The notes beneath the pieces are model-generated. The model did no database searches and was not told where the DNA came from. It saw only the letters and a program-made list of their open reading frames with translations. A DNA stretch of 64,000 nt from Palsa-89 sp963824345 (GTDB lineage: Bacteria > Acidobacteriota > Terriglobia > Bryobacterales > Bryobacteraceae): positions 266,228-330,227 of the forward strand of contig CAWGOZ010000008.1 in the NCBI GenBank assembly GCA_963824345.1, written 5' to 3'. The translations under genes and the position numbers were made by a program. Positions 1-7,589 of the stretch are shown here, piece after piece. Numbering within the stretch: the stretch's first letter is position 1; each line of letters opens with the position of its first letter.

Positions 1-1
1 A

Positions 2-214
2 AAGCATCTGATCGCCGATCTGGACGGCTTACAATATGTCAGCAGCATGGGTCTCCGGTCGTTTCTGTCGGTCGCCCAAAAGCTGCAGTCGGATTCCGGA
101 TCGCTGTTACTCTGCGGACTCCACGGCCTGCCCCGCCAAGTCTTTGAGCTGACCCGGCTCATCGGCCTCTTCCAGGTGTTCGAGACCGCTCAGCAAGCCC
201 TCGCGACACTCTAA
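2..214 (+). CDS. STAS-domain anti-sigma factor antagonist (3' part only)
   Basis: The first 71 codons in frame 2 encode the C-terminal part of a STAS domain; the 5' end lies outside the window. The stretch DLDGLQYVSSMGLRSFL is the classic STAS strand-loop-helix that carries the phosphorylatable serine (here in SSMGL), followed by the amphipathic region ending in TAQQALATL. Family knowledge: such proteins bind and sequester an RsbW/SpoIIAB-type kinase when unphosphorylated and so release a sigma factor or another target. The stop codon (212-214) overlaps the ATG of the next gene in the arrangement TAATG, which implies translational coupling with the kinase. No sigma-B-type sigma gene is visible downstream, so the target is unknown. 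Confidence 0.85.
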   Translation, partial: KHLIADLDGLQYVSSMGLRSFLSVAQKLQSDSGSLLLCGLHGLPRQVFELTRLIGLFQVFETAQQALATL

Positions 215-639
215 TGGACTCAACGGCTGCCCGGCTCAATCTGTCCGCCAGCGTGGAGTCCGTGGCTTTGTTTCGAAACTTCGTGCGGTCCGGGGCGGTG
301 ACGGCTGAAGTCCCGGCCGACGAGTTGGAAAAGCTGGACCTGGTTCTGGAAGAGATCCTTATGAATATCGCCCGCTATGCCTACCCCTCCGGGAACGGCT
401 CGGCGGAAGTTGCCTTCGCCCCGGCCGGCCCTGGTAAGTTGTACGTTGAAATTTCGGATTGGGGCAATGCTTTCAATCCTTTAGACGTCGAACCGCCGGA
501 TTTCTCCCGTGGATTGGCCGAGCGGCCAATCGGCGGCTTGGGCGTGTTTTTAGTGCGCAGCCTGGTGAGTGACATCGCCTACCGGCGCGAAGGGGACCGC
601 AATGTCCTATCCTTTGGTTTCCCTGGGCCGGGCGAATAG
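214..639 (+). CDS. RsbW-like anti-sigma regulatory factor (HATPase_c_2, serine kinase)
   Basis: A 141-residue single-domain GHKL ATPase. The N-box is seen at about residues 44-57 (LVLEEILMNIARYAY), the G1 region as VEISDWGNAF, and the G2 region as RPIGGLGVFLVRSLV. The length fits the RsbW/SpoIIAB family, which both phosphorylates a STAS antagonist and binds a sigma factor. It overlaps the upstream STAS gene by one base, so the two form a partner-switching module. The gene after it is not a sigma factor but a repeat protein 145 bases downstream; whether that protein belongs to the module cannot be told from sequence. Confidence 0.88.
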   Translation: MDSTAARLNLSASVESVALFRNFVRSGAVTAEVPADELEKLDLVLEEILMNIARYAYPSGNGSAEVAFAPAGPGKLYVEISDWGNAFNPLDVEPPDFSRGLAERPIGGLGVFLVRSLVSDIAYRREGDRNVLSFGFPGPGE

Positions 640-784
640 TGCGGACAATCCTCCAAACTTTTTTTGTACGCGTGCAACATACCCTGAAAGTGTGTCACTC
701 TATAACAACTGAAGCGAAAACGATGGACGCGACGGCATTCATGAGGAGCGAGCTTCGGTAGCGAAGGGAAGAAAAGGAATGTAT

Positions 785-1621
785 ATGACCAAACTACGCA
801 AGTGGAGATTCCCGGTTCTCATTGGCAGCGGCATCATCGCCGCATGCGGCTTGGTTTATTTTGCCAACGGGCACATCGGCACCGACAAGACGCAAGGCGC
901 GATCGGCAAGCGCGACGTTTATCGTGATGCCCAGGTCGGCTCGGCCGACGTCGCCACACCGGGCTCCGCGCCGGTTGCTACCTCAGCCATCCAGTCGCTG
1001 AACAAAGACGGAGTCGGCCAGAAGGATGGAGTCGGCCAGCGGGACGGAGTCGGCCAGCGGGACGGAGTCGGCCAGCGGGACGGAGTCGGCCAGCGGGATG
1101 GAGTCGGCCAGCGGGACGGAGTCGGCCAGCGGGACGGAGTCGGTCAGCGGGACGGAGTCGGCCAGCGGGACGGAGTCGGCCAGCGGGACGGAGTCGGTCA
1201 GCGGGACGGAGTCGGCCAGCGGGACGGAGTCGGTCAGCGGGACGGAGTCGGTCAGCGGGACGGAGTCGGTCAGCGGGACGGAGTCGGTCAGCGGGACGGA
1301 GTCGGTCAGCGGGACGGAATCGGTCAGCGGGACGGAGTCGGTCAGCGGGACGGAGTCGGTCAGCGGGACGGAGTCGGTCAGCGGGACGGAGTCGGCCAGC
1401 GGGACGGAATCGGCCAGCGGGACGGAATCGGCCAGCGGGACGGAATCGGCCAGCGGGACGGAATCGGCCAGCGGGATGGAATCGGGCAGAAGGACGGAGT
1501 CGGGCAGAAGGACGGAGTCGGGCAGAAGGACGGAGTCGGGCAGAAGGACGGAGTCGGGCAGAAGGACGGAGTCGGACAGAAGGACGGAATCGGGCAGAAG
1601 GACGGCCTGTTCCACCCGTAG
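785..1621 (+). CDS. Membrane-anchored hexapeptide-repeat protein (33 x KDGVGQ/RDGVGQ)
   Basis: A 278-residue protein with a short basic N-terminus (MTKLRKWRF), one hydrophobic segment at about residues 9-27, a 45-residue linker, then 33 uninterrupted copies of the hexapeptide [RK]DG[VI]GQ and a short tail, LFHP. The ATG at 785 is preferred over the one at 779 because the AGGA at 775-778 is 6 bases upstream of it and too close to the other. IAAC in the hydrophobic segment resembles a lipobox, but the residues after the Cys are hydrophobic, so a signal anchor is equally possible. The repeat is Gly-rich with alternating Asp and basic residues and has no Cys or aromatic residue. I do not recognise a family; regular Gly-x-Gly/Asp repeats could form a beta-roll or polyproline-like rod. 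Function unknown. Confidence 0.6.
   Translation: MTKLRKWRFPVLIGSGIIAACGLVYFANGHIGTDKTQGAIGKRDVYRDAQVGSADVATPGSAPVATSAIQSLNKDGVGQKDGVGQRDGVGQRDGVGQRDGVGQRDGVGQRDGVGQRDGVGQRDGVGQRDGVGQRDGVGQRDGVGQRDGVGQRDGVGQRDGVGQRDGVGQRDGVGQRDGIGQRDGVGQRDGVGQRDGVGQRDGVGQRDGIGQRDGIGQRDGIGQRDGIGQRDGIGQKDGVGQKDGVGQKDGVGQKDGVGQKDGVGQKDGIGQKDGLFHP
1004..1597 (+). repeat. 18-bp tandem repeat, 33 copies, inside the hexapeptide-repeat gene
   Basis: The unit is close to GGACGGAGTCGGCCAGC (read in phase as aag/cgg-gac-gga-gtc-ggc-cag). Copies differ mainly at synonymous or conservative positions: ggc/ggt/ggg for Gly, gtc/atc for Val/Ile, and cgg/aag for Arg/Lys. Variants are clustered: aag copies at both ends, ggt copies in the middle, atc copies in the last third, as expected from local unit duplication. 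Because 18 is a multiple of three, two other frames also stay open through the array. Confidence 0.95.
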
Positions 1622-1667
1622 CAGCGAGCGTTGACGTACTAAAGGTTGTTCAGGCCACTAGGAACCA

Positions 1668-4640
1668 TTGGTCGACGGAATTTCCATACGAGTCCCGCGT
1701 TGGATCGCGGGACTCTCGTTGTTTTTCTGCATCTCCTGCGTCCCAGCTTTCTCTGCTGGCCATCCCAAAATTTTCCTCCAGTCCTCCAAGCACATCGAAG
1801 TTCTTTATTACAGCCCGCAGCACGAGTATTTGGTCACCCATCTCATCCGCTCCTATGAGAATGCTCTCAATTTCGAGAACAATCTATTTCATTACACGCC
1901 CTCACAGAAGCTGAGCGTTCTGCTCGATGATTTCGAGGATTATGGCTATGGCGCCGCCGGAACCGTGCCCACCAACTTTATCGACATCGGCATCGCACCC
2001 TTTAGCTATACGTACGAAACTATGCCGGCCAACGAGCGCATGACGTGGATGATGAATCACGAGTCCATTCACATCGTGATGGGCGACAACGCTAATTCCG
2101 TCGATCGCCGTTTTCGCTCGCTGTTCTTCGGCAAGGTTGTGCCTACCGATGAGGACCCAGTTTCGATTTTCTACAGTTCGCTAACCGCCCCGAGGCGCTA
2201 TTCGACGCGCTGGTTTAACGAGGGCACCGCCGTTTTCATGGAAACCTGGATGGCCGGCGGACTCGGCCGCGCTATCGGCGGCTGGGATGAAATGGTGTTT
2301 CGCGCCATGGTGCGAGACGACGCCTACATCTATGACGTGGTCGGGCTGGAATCCGAGGGAACCTCGGCCGACTTTCAGACCGGCGCGAATTCGTACCTCT
2401 ACGGCACGCGCTTCATGACCTGGGTCTGCTACACCTATGGCCCAGACAAGCTCCTGCAATGGATCACGCGGGGCGAAAATACCAAGCGTTACTTCGCGTC
2501 GCGCTTCAAGCAAGTTTACGGAATCCCGATGGATCAAGCTTGGAAAATGTGGATCGCCGATGAGCGGAAGTTTCAGGAAGCCAACCTCGCCGAGATCCGC
2601 AAATACCCCGTAACAGTGCCGCAAAGAATTACGCCCAATTCCTTGGGCGCGGTTTCGCGCTCCTATTTCGACTCCAAAGACAACGTCATTTACGCGGGCA
2701 TGCGTTATCCCGCGCATTTGGGCACCGTCGCGGCCATTCACGTGGACACCGGGAAAATCGACGAATTGAAGGACATCAAGGGCCCTGGACTCTACTTCGT
2801 AACCTCGCTCGCTTGGGACCCCCACGGCCGAAAGCTCTACTACACTACCGACAATAACAATCTGCGCGATCTGAACGTCTACGACGTCGACGCGCATCAT
2901 TCCGCGCGGCTGCAAACCGACATTCGCACCGGGGATCTGGCCTTCGATGCGGCGGACGGCTCGCTGTGGGGTGTGCGGCATAGGAATGGTTTGTCCAGCC
3001 TGGTGGAAATCCCCGCGCCGTACAAGGATGGGAAAGTCAACCATGAATTCGATTACGGTACCGACATTTTCGACATCGACGTTTCTCCGGATGGCCAGTT
3101 TTTGACTGGCGGGATTTCCGACGTGAGCGGACGCCAGAAGCTGGTGCGTTTTCGGATCGAGGACCTGCGTAAAGGCCAGACCAAGGGCGAGATCTCGTTT
3201 GAGACGCTGTACGACTTCGAGTACAATTCGCCTGGTAATTTCGTGTATTCGCCGGATGGGAAATTACTCTATGGCTCGTCCTATTATACCGGCGCTTCCA
3301 ATCTGTTTCGCTACAATTTCGAGACCAAGAAGATGGACGTCATCAGCAACGCCGAGACCGGGCTGTTCCGTCCATTGCCGCTGGCCGACGGATCGTTGAT
3401 CGCATTCGAATACACCAGTAAAGGATTCATCCCGGCGCGCGTGCCCACCCAGGCCCTGGATGACGTAAGCGCAGTGAAGTACTTCGGCCAGGCTACGGTT
3501 AACAAATATCCCGAACTGAAGGCCTGGAAGCTGCCGCCGCCCTCGTCAGTCAACTCCGAGAATCTCATCACGCAAGCGGGCATCTATAAGCCTCTTCAAA
3601 ATGTTCACCTGATCTCGGCCTATCCCATCGCGCAAGGGTATCTGAATACAGTAGCCTTAGGAATGCGCGCAGAGTTTTCCGATCTCTTGCATCTCGCGGG
3701 TGTGAATTTCGATGCCGGCTTTTCACCCGACCCGAACCTGCCCAACAATCAGCGCGCGCATCTTTCATTTGACGCTCATTATTGGAACTGGAAGCTCACC
3801 GGCTCCTACAATTACGCCGATTTCTACGATCTCTTCGGCCCCACCAAGCTGAGCCGCAAGGGAGAATCGCTGAAGCTGGCGCACTCGCAATACTTGATCT
3901 TCGATGAGCCGCGCACGCTCTCCCTCGATTGGAGCGTGGCCGGTTATTCCGATCTCAACGCGCTGCCGGAATATCAGAACATCTCCACCCAGAACGTCGG
4001 GAACCTCCTGGATGCCAACCTGGGGCTGAAGTATTCGAATCTCGTCAAGGCGCAAGGCGCGGTAGATGACGAAAAAGGCACGGCCTGGGGCTTGCACACG
4101 CGGCTGTACTACACGCATGGAGCGTTCCCCAGCGTGTGGGGAAATTACGATCGGGGATTCCTGCTGCCGCGCAACAGCGCCTTCTGGCTGCGAGCATCGT
4201 CGGGAAAATCGTTCGGCGATTTCACCAGCCCCTTCGGCAGCTTCTACTTCGGAGCCTTCGGCAACAATTACATCGATCATCTTTCCATCGACCGCTACCG
4301 CGAATATTACAGCTTTCCCGGCGTAAGCATCGACGCCATTGGCGCGCGCAGCTTCGGCAAGCTGCTGGGCGAATACAATCTGCCGCCCAAGCATTTCCGC
4401 GCGCTCGGGTCCACCTGGCTCTACGTGAATTGGGCGCGGATGACGTTGTTTTCCTCGGAGCTGGTGACGAACTTCACCAGCATTCCCAGCCGCGCCAACT
4501 ATGTCAATCTCGGAGCGCAACTGGATTTGCGGATCGTGTTGTTCACCTATTTGAGCTCGACTTTTTCCAGCGGCTACGCCGCCGCCGAACATAATGGCCA
4601 CATCTCCACCGAGTACATGTTTTCGCTGAAGATCCTCTGA
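1668..4640 (+). CDS. Exported HExxH peptidase-like protein with beta-propeller and C-terminal barrel-like region
   Basis: A 990-residue protein that starts at a TTG (1668); the signal peptide follows at once (hydrophobic about residues 13-28, likely cleavage after AFSA). Residues 131-135 are HESIH, followed at about 182-187 by WFNEGTAVF. This HExxH...NEG layout is that of the MA-clan 'peptidase_MA-like' group, where the glutamate of NEG is the third zinc ligand. From about residue 320 to 640 come TolB/WD40-type propeller blades (DPHGRKLYYT, SPDGQFL, SPDGKLLYG). The last 330 residues alternate polar and aromatic residues and end in FSLKIL, which suggests an outer-membrane beta-barrel. Its stop overlaps the PrsW start (TGATG). 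Function is inferred only: surface or periplasmic proteolysis. Confidence 0.72.
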   Translation: MVDGISIRVPRWIAGLSLFFCISCVPAFSAGHPKIFLQSSKHIEVLYYSPQHEYLVTHLIRSYENALNFENNLFHYTPSQKLSVLLDDFEDYGYGAAGTVPTNFIDIGIAPFSYTYETMPANERMTWMMNHESIHIVMGDNANSVDRRFRSLFFGKVVPTDEDPVSIFYSSLTAPRRYSTRWFNEGTAVFMETWMAGGLGRAIGGWDEMVFRAMVRDDAYIYDVVGLESEGTSADFQTGANSYLYGTRFMTWVCYTYGPDKLLQWITRGENTKRYFASRFKQVYGIPMDQAWKMWIADERKFQEANLAEIRKYPVTVPQRITPNSLGAVSRSYFDSKDNVIYAGMRYPAHLGTVAAIHVDTGKIDELKDIKGPGLYFVTSLAWDPHGRKLYYTTDNNNLRDLNVYDVDAHHSARLQTDIRTGDLAFDAADGSLWGVRHRNGLSSLVEIPAPYKDGKVNHEFDYGTDIFDIDVSPDGQFLTGGISDVSGRQKLVRFRIEDLRKGQTKGEISFETLYDFEYNSPGNFVYSPDGKLLYGSSYYTGASNLFRYNFETKKMDVISNAETGLFRPLPLADGSLIAFEYTSKGFIPARVPTQALDDVSAVKYFGQATVNKYPELKAWKLPPPSSVNSENLITQAGIYKPLQNVHLISAYPIAQGYLNTVALGMRAEFSDLLHLAGVNFDAGFSPDPNLPNNQRAHLSFDAHYWNWKLTGSYNYADFYDLFGPTKLSRKGESLKLAHSQYLIFDEPRTLSLDWSVAGYSDLNALPEYQNISTQNVGNLLDANLGLKYSNLVKAQGAVDDEKGTAWGLHTRLYYTHGAFPSVWGNYDRGFLLPRNSAFWLRASSGKSFGDFTSPFGSFYFGAFGNNYIDHLSIDRYREYYSFPGVSIDAIGARSFGKLLGEYNLPPKHFRALGSTWLYVNWARMTLFSSELVTNFTSIPSRANYVNLGAQLDLRIVLFTYLSSTFSSGYAAAEHNGHISTEYMFSLKIL

Positions 4641-5680
4641 TGTTTCCGCACGCCGTCCGGTTGGTGCTAGCGCAGGGAAGCGTGAGCGTTTTCCCGGTGC
4701 TGTTGTTTCTGGCCGCGCTGGAATTAATCGACACTTACAAGCTGCTTACGCTCGGCCGCGTGATGCGCTCGGTGGCCGTGGGTTGCGGAGTAGCCGTAAT
4801 CTGCTACGGCATCAACACGGCCGTTTACGAGTCGGGATTCGCTTCCCCCGCCGTGTGGGCGCGATCGGGCGCGCCGGTGATCGAGGAAATCGCCAAAGCG
4901 CTGTATGTCGCCTGGCTATTGCGATCCAATCGCGTAGGCTTCATGGTGGACACGGCCGTCTCCGGGTTCGCCGTGGGGGCGGGTTTCGCGGTGCTCGAAA
5001 ACCTGACCTATATTCCCGATCTCTCGGCCAGCGGCCTGATCGCGAGCGCGATCCGCGGCATGGGCACGGCCATGATGCACGGAGGCTCGACCGCCATCTT
5101 TGGAACCGTGTCGGCCAACGTGAGCGAGCTGCGCGGATCCCGATCCACCGCTACGTTTCTGCCCGGACTGGCCATGGCCATCGTCATTCACGAACTCTAC
5201 AATCAACCCTGGTGGCGGCCGGTGACCGCGGCCGTGGTGGTGCTGCTGATTTTGCCGGCGGCGATCGCATTTATTTTCTGGCGCAGCGAAAAAGTGCTCG
5301 AAAAATGGCTGGGAATGAAGCTCGATAAAGACATCGATCTGCTGCAGATGATCGCGGCCGGAAAATTCGGCGAGTCGCACGTTGGTTCCTATATGCAGTC
5401 GCTCGAGAAAACCTTCACGCCGGAGATTTTGGGCGACATGCTCTCTTACATCCATTTGTCGCTCGAGCTGAGCGCGCGCGCCAAGGGCGATTTGCTGCGC
5501 CGCGAGATGGGCTTTCCGGTGACCCCCGATCCGGAGCTGCCGGGGCAATTGAAAGAGCTGAAGTTTCTGGAAACGCAAATCGGCCGCGCCGGGAAGATGG
5601 CGCTGGGCCCGCTGCTGGGGCAAAGCCGGCGGGATATTTGGGAGCTGCAGCAATTGATGGAGAAGACCGAGTCGGGTTAG
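4640..5680 (+). CDS. PrsW-family intramembrane metalloprotease
   Basis: A 346-residue multi-pass membrane protein with the PrsW signature residues: EE at 82-83 in IEEIAKALYV, EN at 120-121 in AVLENLTYI, His147 in MMHGGSTAIFG and His184 in IHELYNQ. These are the glutamates and histidines proposed to bind the active-site metal in this CAAX-protease relative. About seven hydrophobic segments precede a soluble tail of 120 residues rich in charged helices. In Bacillus PrsW cuts an anti-sigma factor; the substrate here is unknown. It is translationally coupled to the upstream exported peptidase-like gene, so the two probably act together at the envelope. Confidence 0.85.
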   Translation: MFPHAVRLVLAQGSVSVFPVLLFLAALELIDTYKLLTLGRVMRSVAVGCGVAVICYGINTAVYESGFASPAVWARSGAPVIEEIAKALYVAWLLRSNRVGFMVDTAVSGFAVGAGFAVLENLTYIPDLSASGLIASAIRGMGTAMMHGGSTAIFGTVSANVSELRGSRSTATFLPGLAMAIVIHELYNQPWWRPVTAAVVVLLILPAAIAFIFWRSEKVLEKWLGMKLDKDIDLLQMIAAGKFGESHVGSYMQSLEKTFTPEILGDMLSYIHLSLELSARAKGDLLRREMGFPVTPDPELPGQLKELKFLETQIGRAGKMALGPLLGQSRRDIWELQQLMEKTESG

Positions 5681-5779
5681 GCTAGCTGGCGGAGCGTGTC
5701 TTCGGGAACGCGTGTTCTCAGGCTCGGGTACGATTCGAGCAGGCGCCCGATATCGAGGAGGCTCCGTTTCGAGCCATCC
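5677..5779 (-). pseudogene. 3' remnant of a minus-strand gene cut by the IS3 element
   Basis: Read on the minus strand from the IS end, this stretch encodes SKRSLLDIGRLLESYPSLR and then RVPEDTLRQLA followed by TAA (complement of 5677-5679). The stop interlocks with the stop of the PrsW gene, as expected for true convergent genes. The upstream part would lie beyond the IS at 7181, but I see no convincing continuation there, so the rest may be deleted. The family is unknown. Confidence 0.4.
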
Positions 5780-5879
5780 TGACCTGCCTCGGTTTTCTCT
5801 ACCAAAGATAATTGAGACGCTTCCGTCTAATTTAACTCCTCTTCTGCCATCCCGTCGGAGCCGCCCGTCGCAATACTGT

Positions 5880-6815
5880 TCATGCAGAACGGCACGGAGC
5901 GGTCAAGGGCGCGCCGAACGGCGCGGCGTCAGCGAACCCTTGATCGCGAGTACCGTTCTGCGACTCCGACTCCGCTGACGGGCGGCGACCAGGCGGGATG
6001 GCAATAACCTCCATCCTGTTGGTGGGCTTTGAGCAGATTTCCGCAAATTCCGCCGGGGTTCGATACGCCAAGCTGCTGTGCGGCCGTTCTGCGTTGTATT
6101 CCATGCGCCAGCGCTCGATCTTTTCCTTGGCATCGTCCAGCGTCGTGAACCAGTGATGATTCAGACACTCGTCGCGGAGCCGACCATTGAAGCTCTCCAC
6201 GTGCCCGTTCTGCATCGGCCGCCCCGGCTGAATATGAATCAGCCGGACTCCTCGTTCCTCGCACCAGACCAGGAAGTGGCGACTGGTGAACTCCGGCCCG
6301 TTGTCGCAACGAATCACTTGCGGTGTTCCTCGTTGGCTGATGATCCACTCCAACACGCGCGTCACCCGTCGGCTGGAGAGTCCCGTGTCCACCTCGATCG
6401 CCGGACACTCCCGCGTGAAGCTGTCAACGACTGTCAGCATACGCAGCCCTCGCCCTGTAGCCAATCCGTCGGCGATAAAATCGATGGCCCATTCCTGATT
6501 GGCCCGGCTCAACAGAGTTCCTGCTGGCGCCGGTCTCACCAATCGTTTCCTCTTCAGCCGCCGCACCGCCAGATGTTCCTGGCTGTACACGCGGTACACT
6601 CGTTGCGGACTCGCTCGACATCCCCGGCGTTCCAGCAGTGCGCACAGACGCCGGTATCCGAAGCGCGGCTTCTGCCGCGCCAACGCGATCAGCTCGCGAC
6701 GCAGCTCCGCATTGTGATCCGGCCGCGGCCGATACCTGTAACTACTCCGATCCAGCGCCAGCAGCTTGCAGGCTTCGCGTTCTGAGTAATGAAACTCGCT
6801 CATCACCAACGCCAC
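5880..6815 (-). CDS. IS3-family transposase OrfB (DDE integrase domain)
   Basis: The rve-type catalytic domain with the three acidic residues in context: WAIDFIADGL (D1), VIRCDNGPEFTS (D2) and GHVESFNGRLRDECL (E, 35 residues after D2). The N-terminal half has the HTH_21 region (RPRFGYRRLCALLERRG). The frame is open from about 6850, so the GTG at 6815 is only the first start-like codon; the active product is probably the OrfAB fusion made by -1 frameshifting from OrfA. No stop or deletion is seen, so the element could be active. Confidence 0.93.
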   Translation of the reverse strand: MALVMSEFHYSEREACKLLALDRSSYRYRPRPDHNAELRRELIALARQKPRFGYRRLCALLERRGCRASPQRVYRVYSQEHLAVRRLKRKRLVRPAPAGTLLSRANQEWAIDFIADGLATGRGLRMLTVVDSFTRECPAIEVDTGLSSRRVTRVLEWIISQRGTPQVIRCDNGPEFTSRHFLVWCEERGVRLIHIQPGRPMQNGHVESFNGRLRDECLNHHWFTTLDDAKEKIERWRMEYNAERPHSSLAYRTPAEFAEICSKPTNRMEVIAIPPGRRPSAESESQNGTRDQGFADAAPFGAPLTAPCRSA

Positions 6816-6829
6816 ATCTTGCCTTCGAC

Positions 6830-7105
6830 CTACAAGCTCCAGCCGTTTTTTCGGATCACCGTTTTCAAGGCCTCTTTGTCCAGGCTGAGATCAGCGACCA
6901 TGTGCTTCAGCCGGCGGTTCTCATCTTCCAGTTCCTTCAGCCGGCGTGCATCGCTGACCTCCATGCCACCGTACTTGCTCTTCCAGGTGTAGATCGTCGC
7001 CTCACTGACGCCCAGTTCCCGCGCGACTTCCTTCACTGTCCGGCCTGCCTCCACCTGCTTCAGCACGCCGATGATCTGTTCTTCTGTGTGCTTGCCTTTT
7101 CTCAT
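6830..7105 (-). CDS. IS3-family transposase OrfA (HTH, leucine-zipper protein)
   Basis: A 91-residue protein that starts MRKGKHTEEQIIGVLKQVEA and carries the HTH region VARELGVSEATIYTWKSKYGG, followed by the heptad helix LKELEDENRRLKHMVADL typical of IS3 OrfA dimerisation. It binds the terminal repeats. The 3' end contains the slippery heptamer A-AAA-AAC (complement of 6845-6851) in the frame expected for -1 frameshifting (codons CGA AAA AAC), just before its TAG stop at 6830. Slippage there would continue as KKRLELVGRRQDVALVM into OrfB. Confidence 0.93.
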   Translation of the reverse strand: MRKGKHTEEQIIGVLKQVEAGRTVKEVARELGVSEATIYTWKSKYGGMEVSDARRLKELEDENRRLKHMVADLSLDKEALKTVIRKNGWSL

Positions 7106-7205
7106 CGAAGCTCCTTTTCTTCGCCTTTAACTACTGGAGCTTCTCAATTATGGCTGGAGGAGATTATCGAAGGCAGGTCAGTTGAACCTTTCGCCATCAA
7201 CGGGG

Positions 7206-7227
7206 ACGACTGTTTTCAGTCGTTTTT
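7206..7227 (+). terminator. Intrinsic terminator-like hairpin
   Basis: ACGACTG (7206-7212), a TTTT loop and CAGTCGT (7217-7223) form a perfect 7-bp stem followed by a T run. It lies 26 bases beyond the IS3 end with no plus-strand gene before it, so it may be the terminator of a gene lost when the IS arrived. The rest of 7181-7589 shows no gene or repeat that I can support. Confidence 0.55.
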
Positions 7228-7589
7228 AAAAAATGGGTAAATGGTTCCTCAAGAGTCGCCTAGAATACACGGGCTAGCATTTCTCAAATAGGAGGTTGCT
7301 TGCCCTCCGAAAAGAATCGCCCAATCCGTTGTTGTAACCTGCCTTACGACCTTACGTAATGGATCTAATGTCGGCATTTCGTTCCACCCGCACATGGTCG
7401 ACCGCCCGTGTCAATAGAAGAGTGTAAATTCGCCGCCGACTCCAGAGGCCGGAATGGCGAGGGCGGCGCAAGCCGCCCCGCACCGCGAGCCATTTCTGGC
7501 GCGAAAGCGATAAATCCTGGGAGCGCGAGGGCGTGCGTCTGAGAAGACTTGATGGACTTGTTGATTGAAAGGAATCAACTCGGGTAATG

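Larger units (their letters stand above)
5780..7180 (-). mobile_element. IS3-family insertion sequence, apparently complete
   Basis: A 1401-bp element bounded by imperfect inverted repeats that begin TGACCTGCCT at both ends (5780 inward and 7180 inward), with further matches over about 25 bases. It holds two overlapping-phase genes, orfA and orfB, on the minus strand with an A6C slippery site between them. No target-site duplication is seen (ATCC on the left, GTTG on the right), so the two flanks may not be original neighbours. IS3 elements move by a circular intermediate made by the OrfAB fusion. Confidence 0.85.

Noticed and set aside
640..784. A sigma-70 promoter before the repeat protein (TTGTAC at 664, TATAAC at 701)
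   Set aside because: The spacing of 31 bases is far from the usual 16-18, and no better pair was found.
1004..1597. Possible CRISPR array
   Set aside because: The units are contiguous 18-mers without spacers and lie in frame inside a gene; no cas genes are in the window.
983..1634. Long open frames on the minus strand (PLADSV repeats) and another plus frame (ESASGT repeats)
   Set aside because: They are forced open by the 18-bp repeat; neither has the anchor segment, a good start context or non-repeat sequence that looks coded.
5776..7184. Target-site duplication for the IS3 element
   Set aside because: ATCC on the left and GTTG on the right do not match for any 3-5 base choice.
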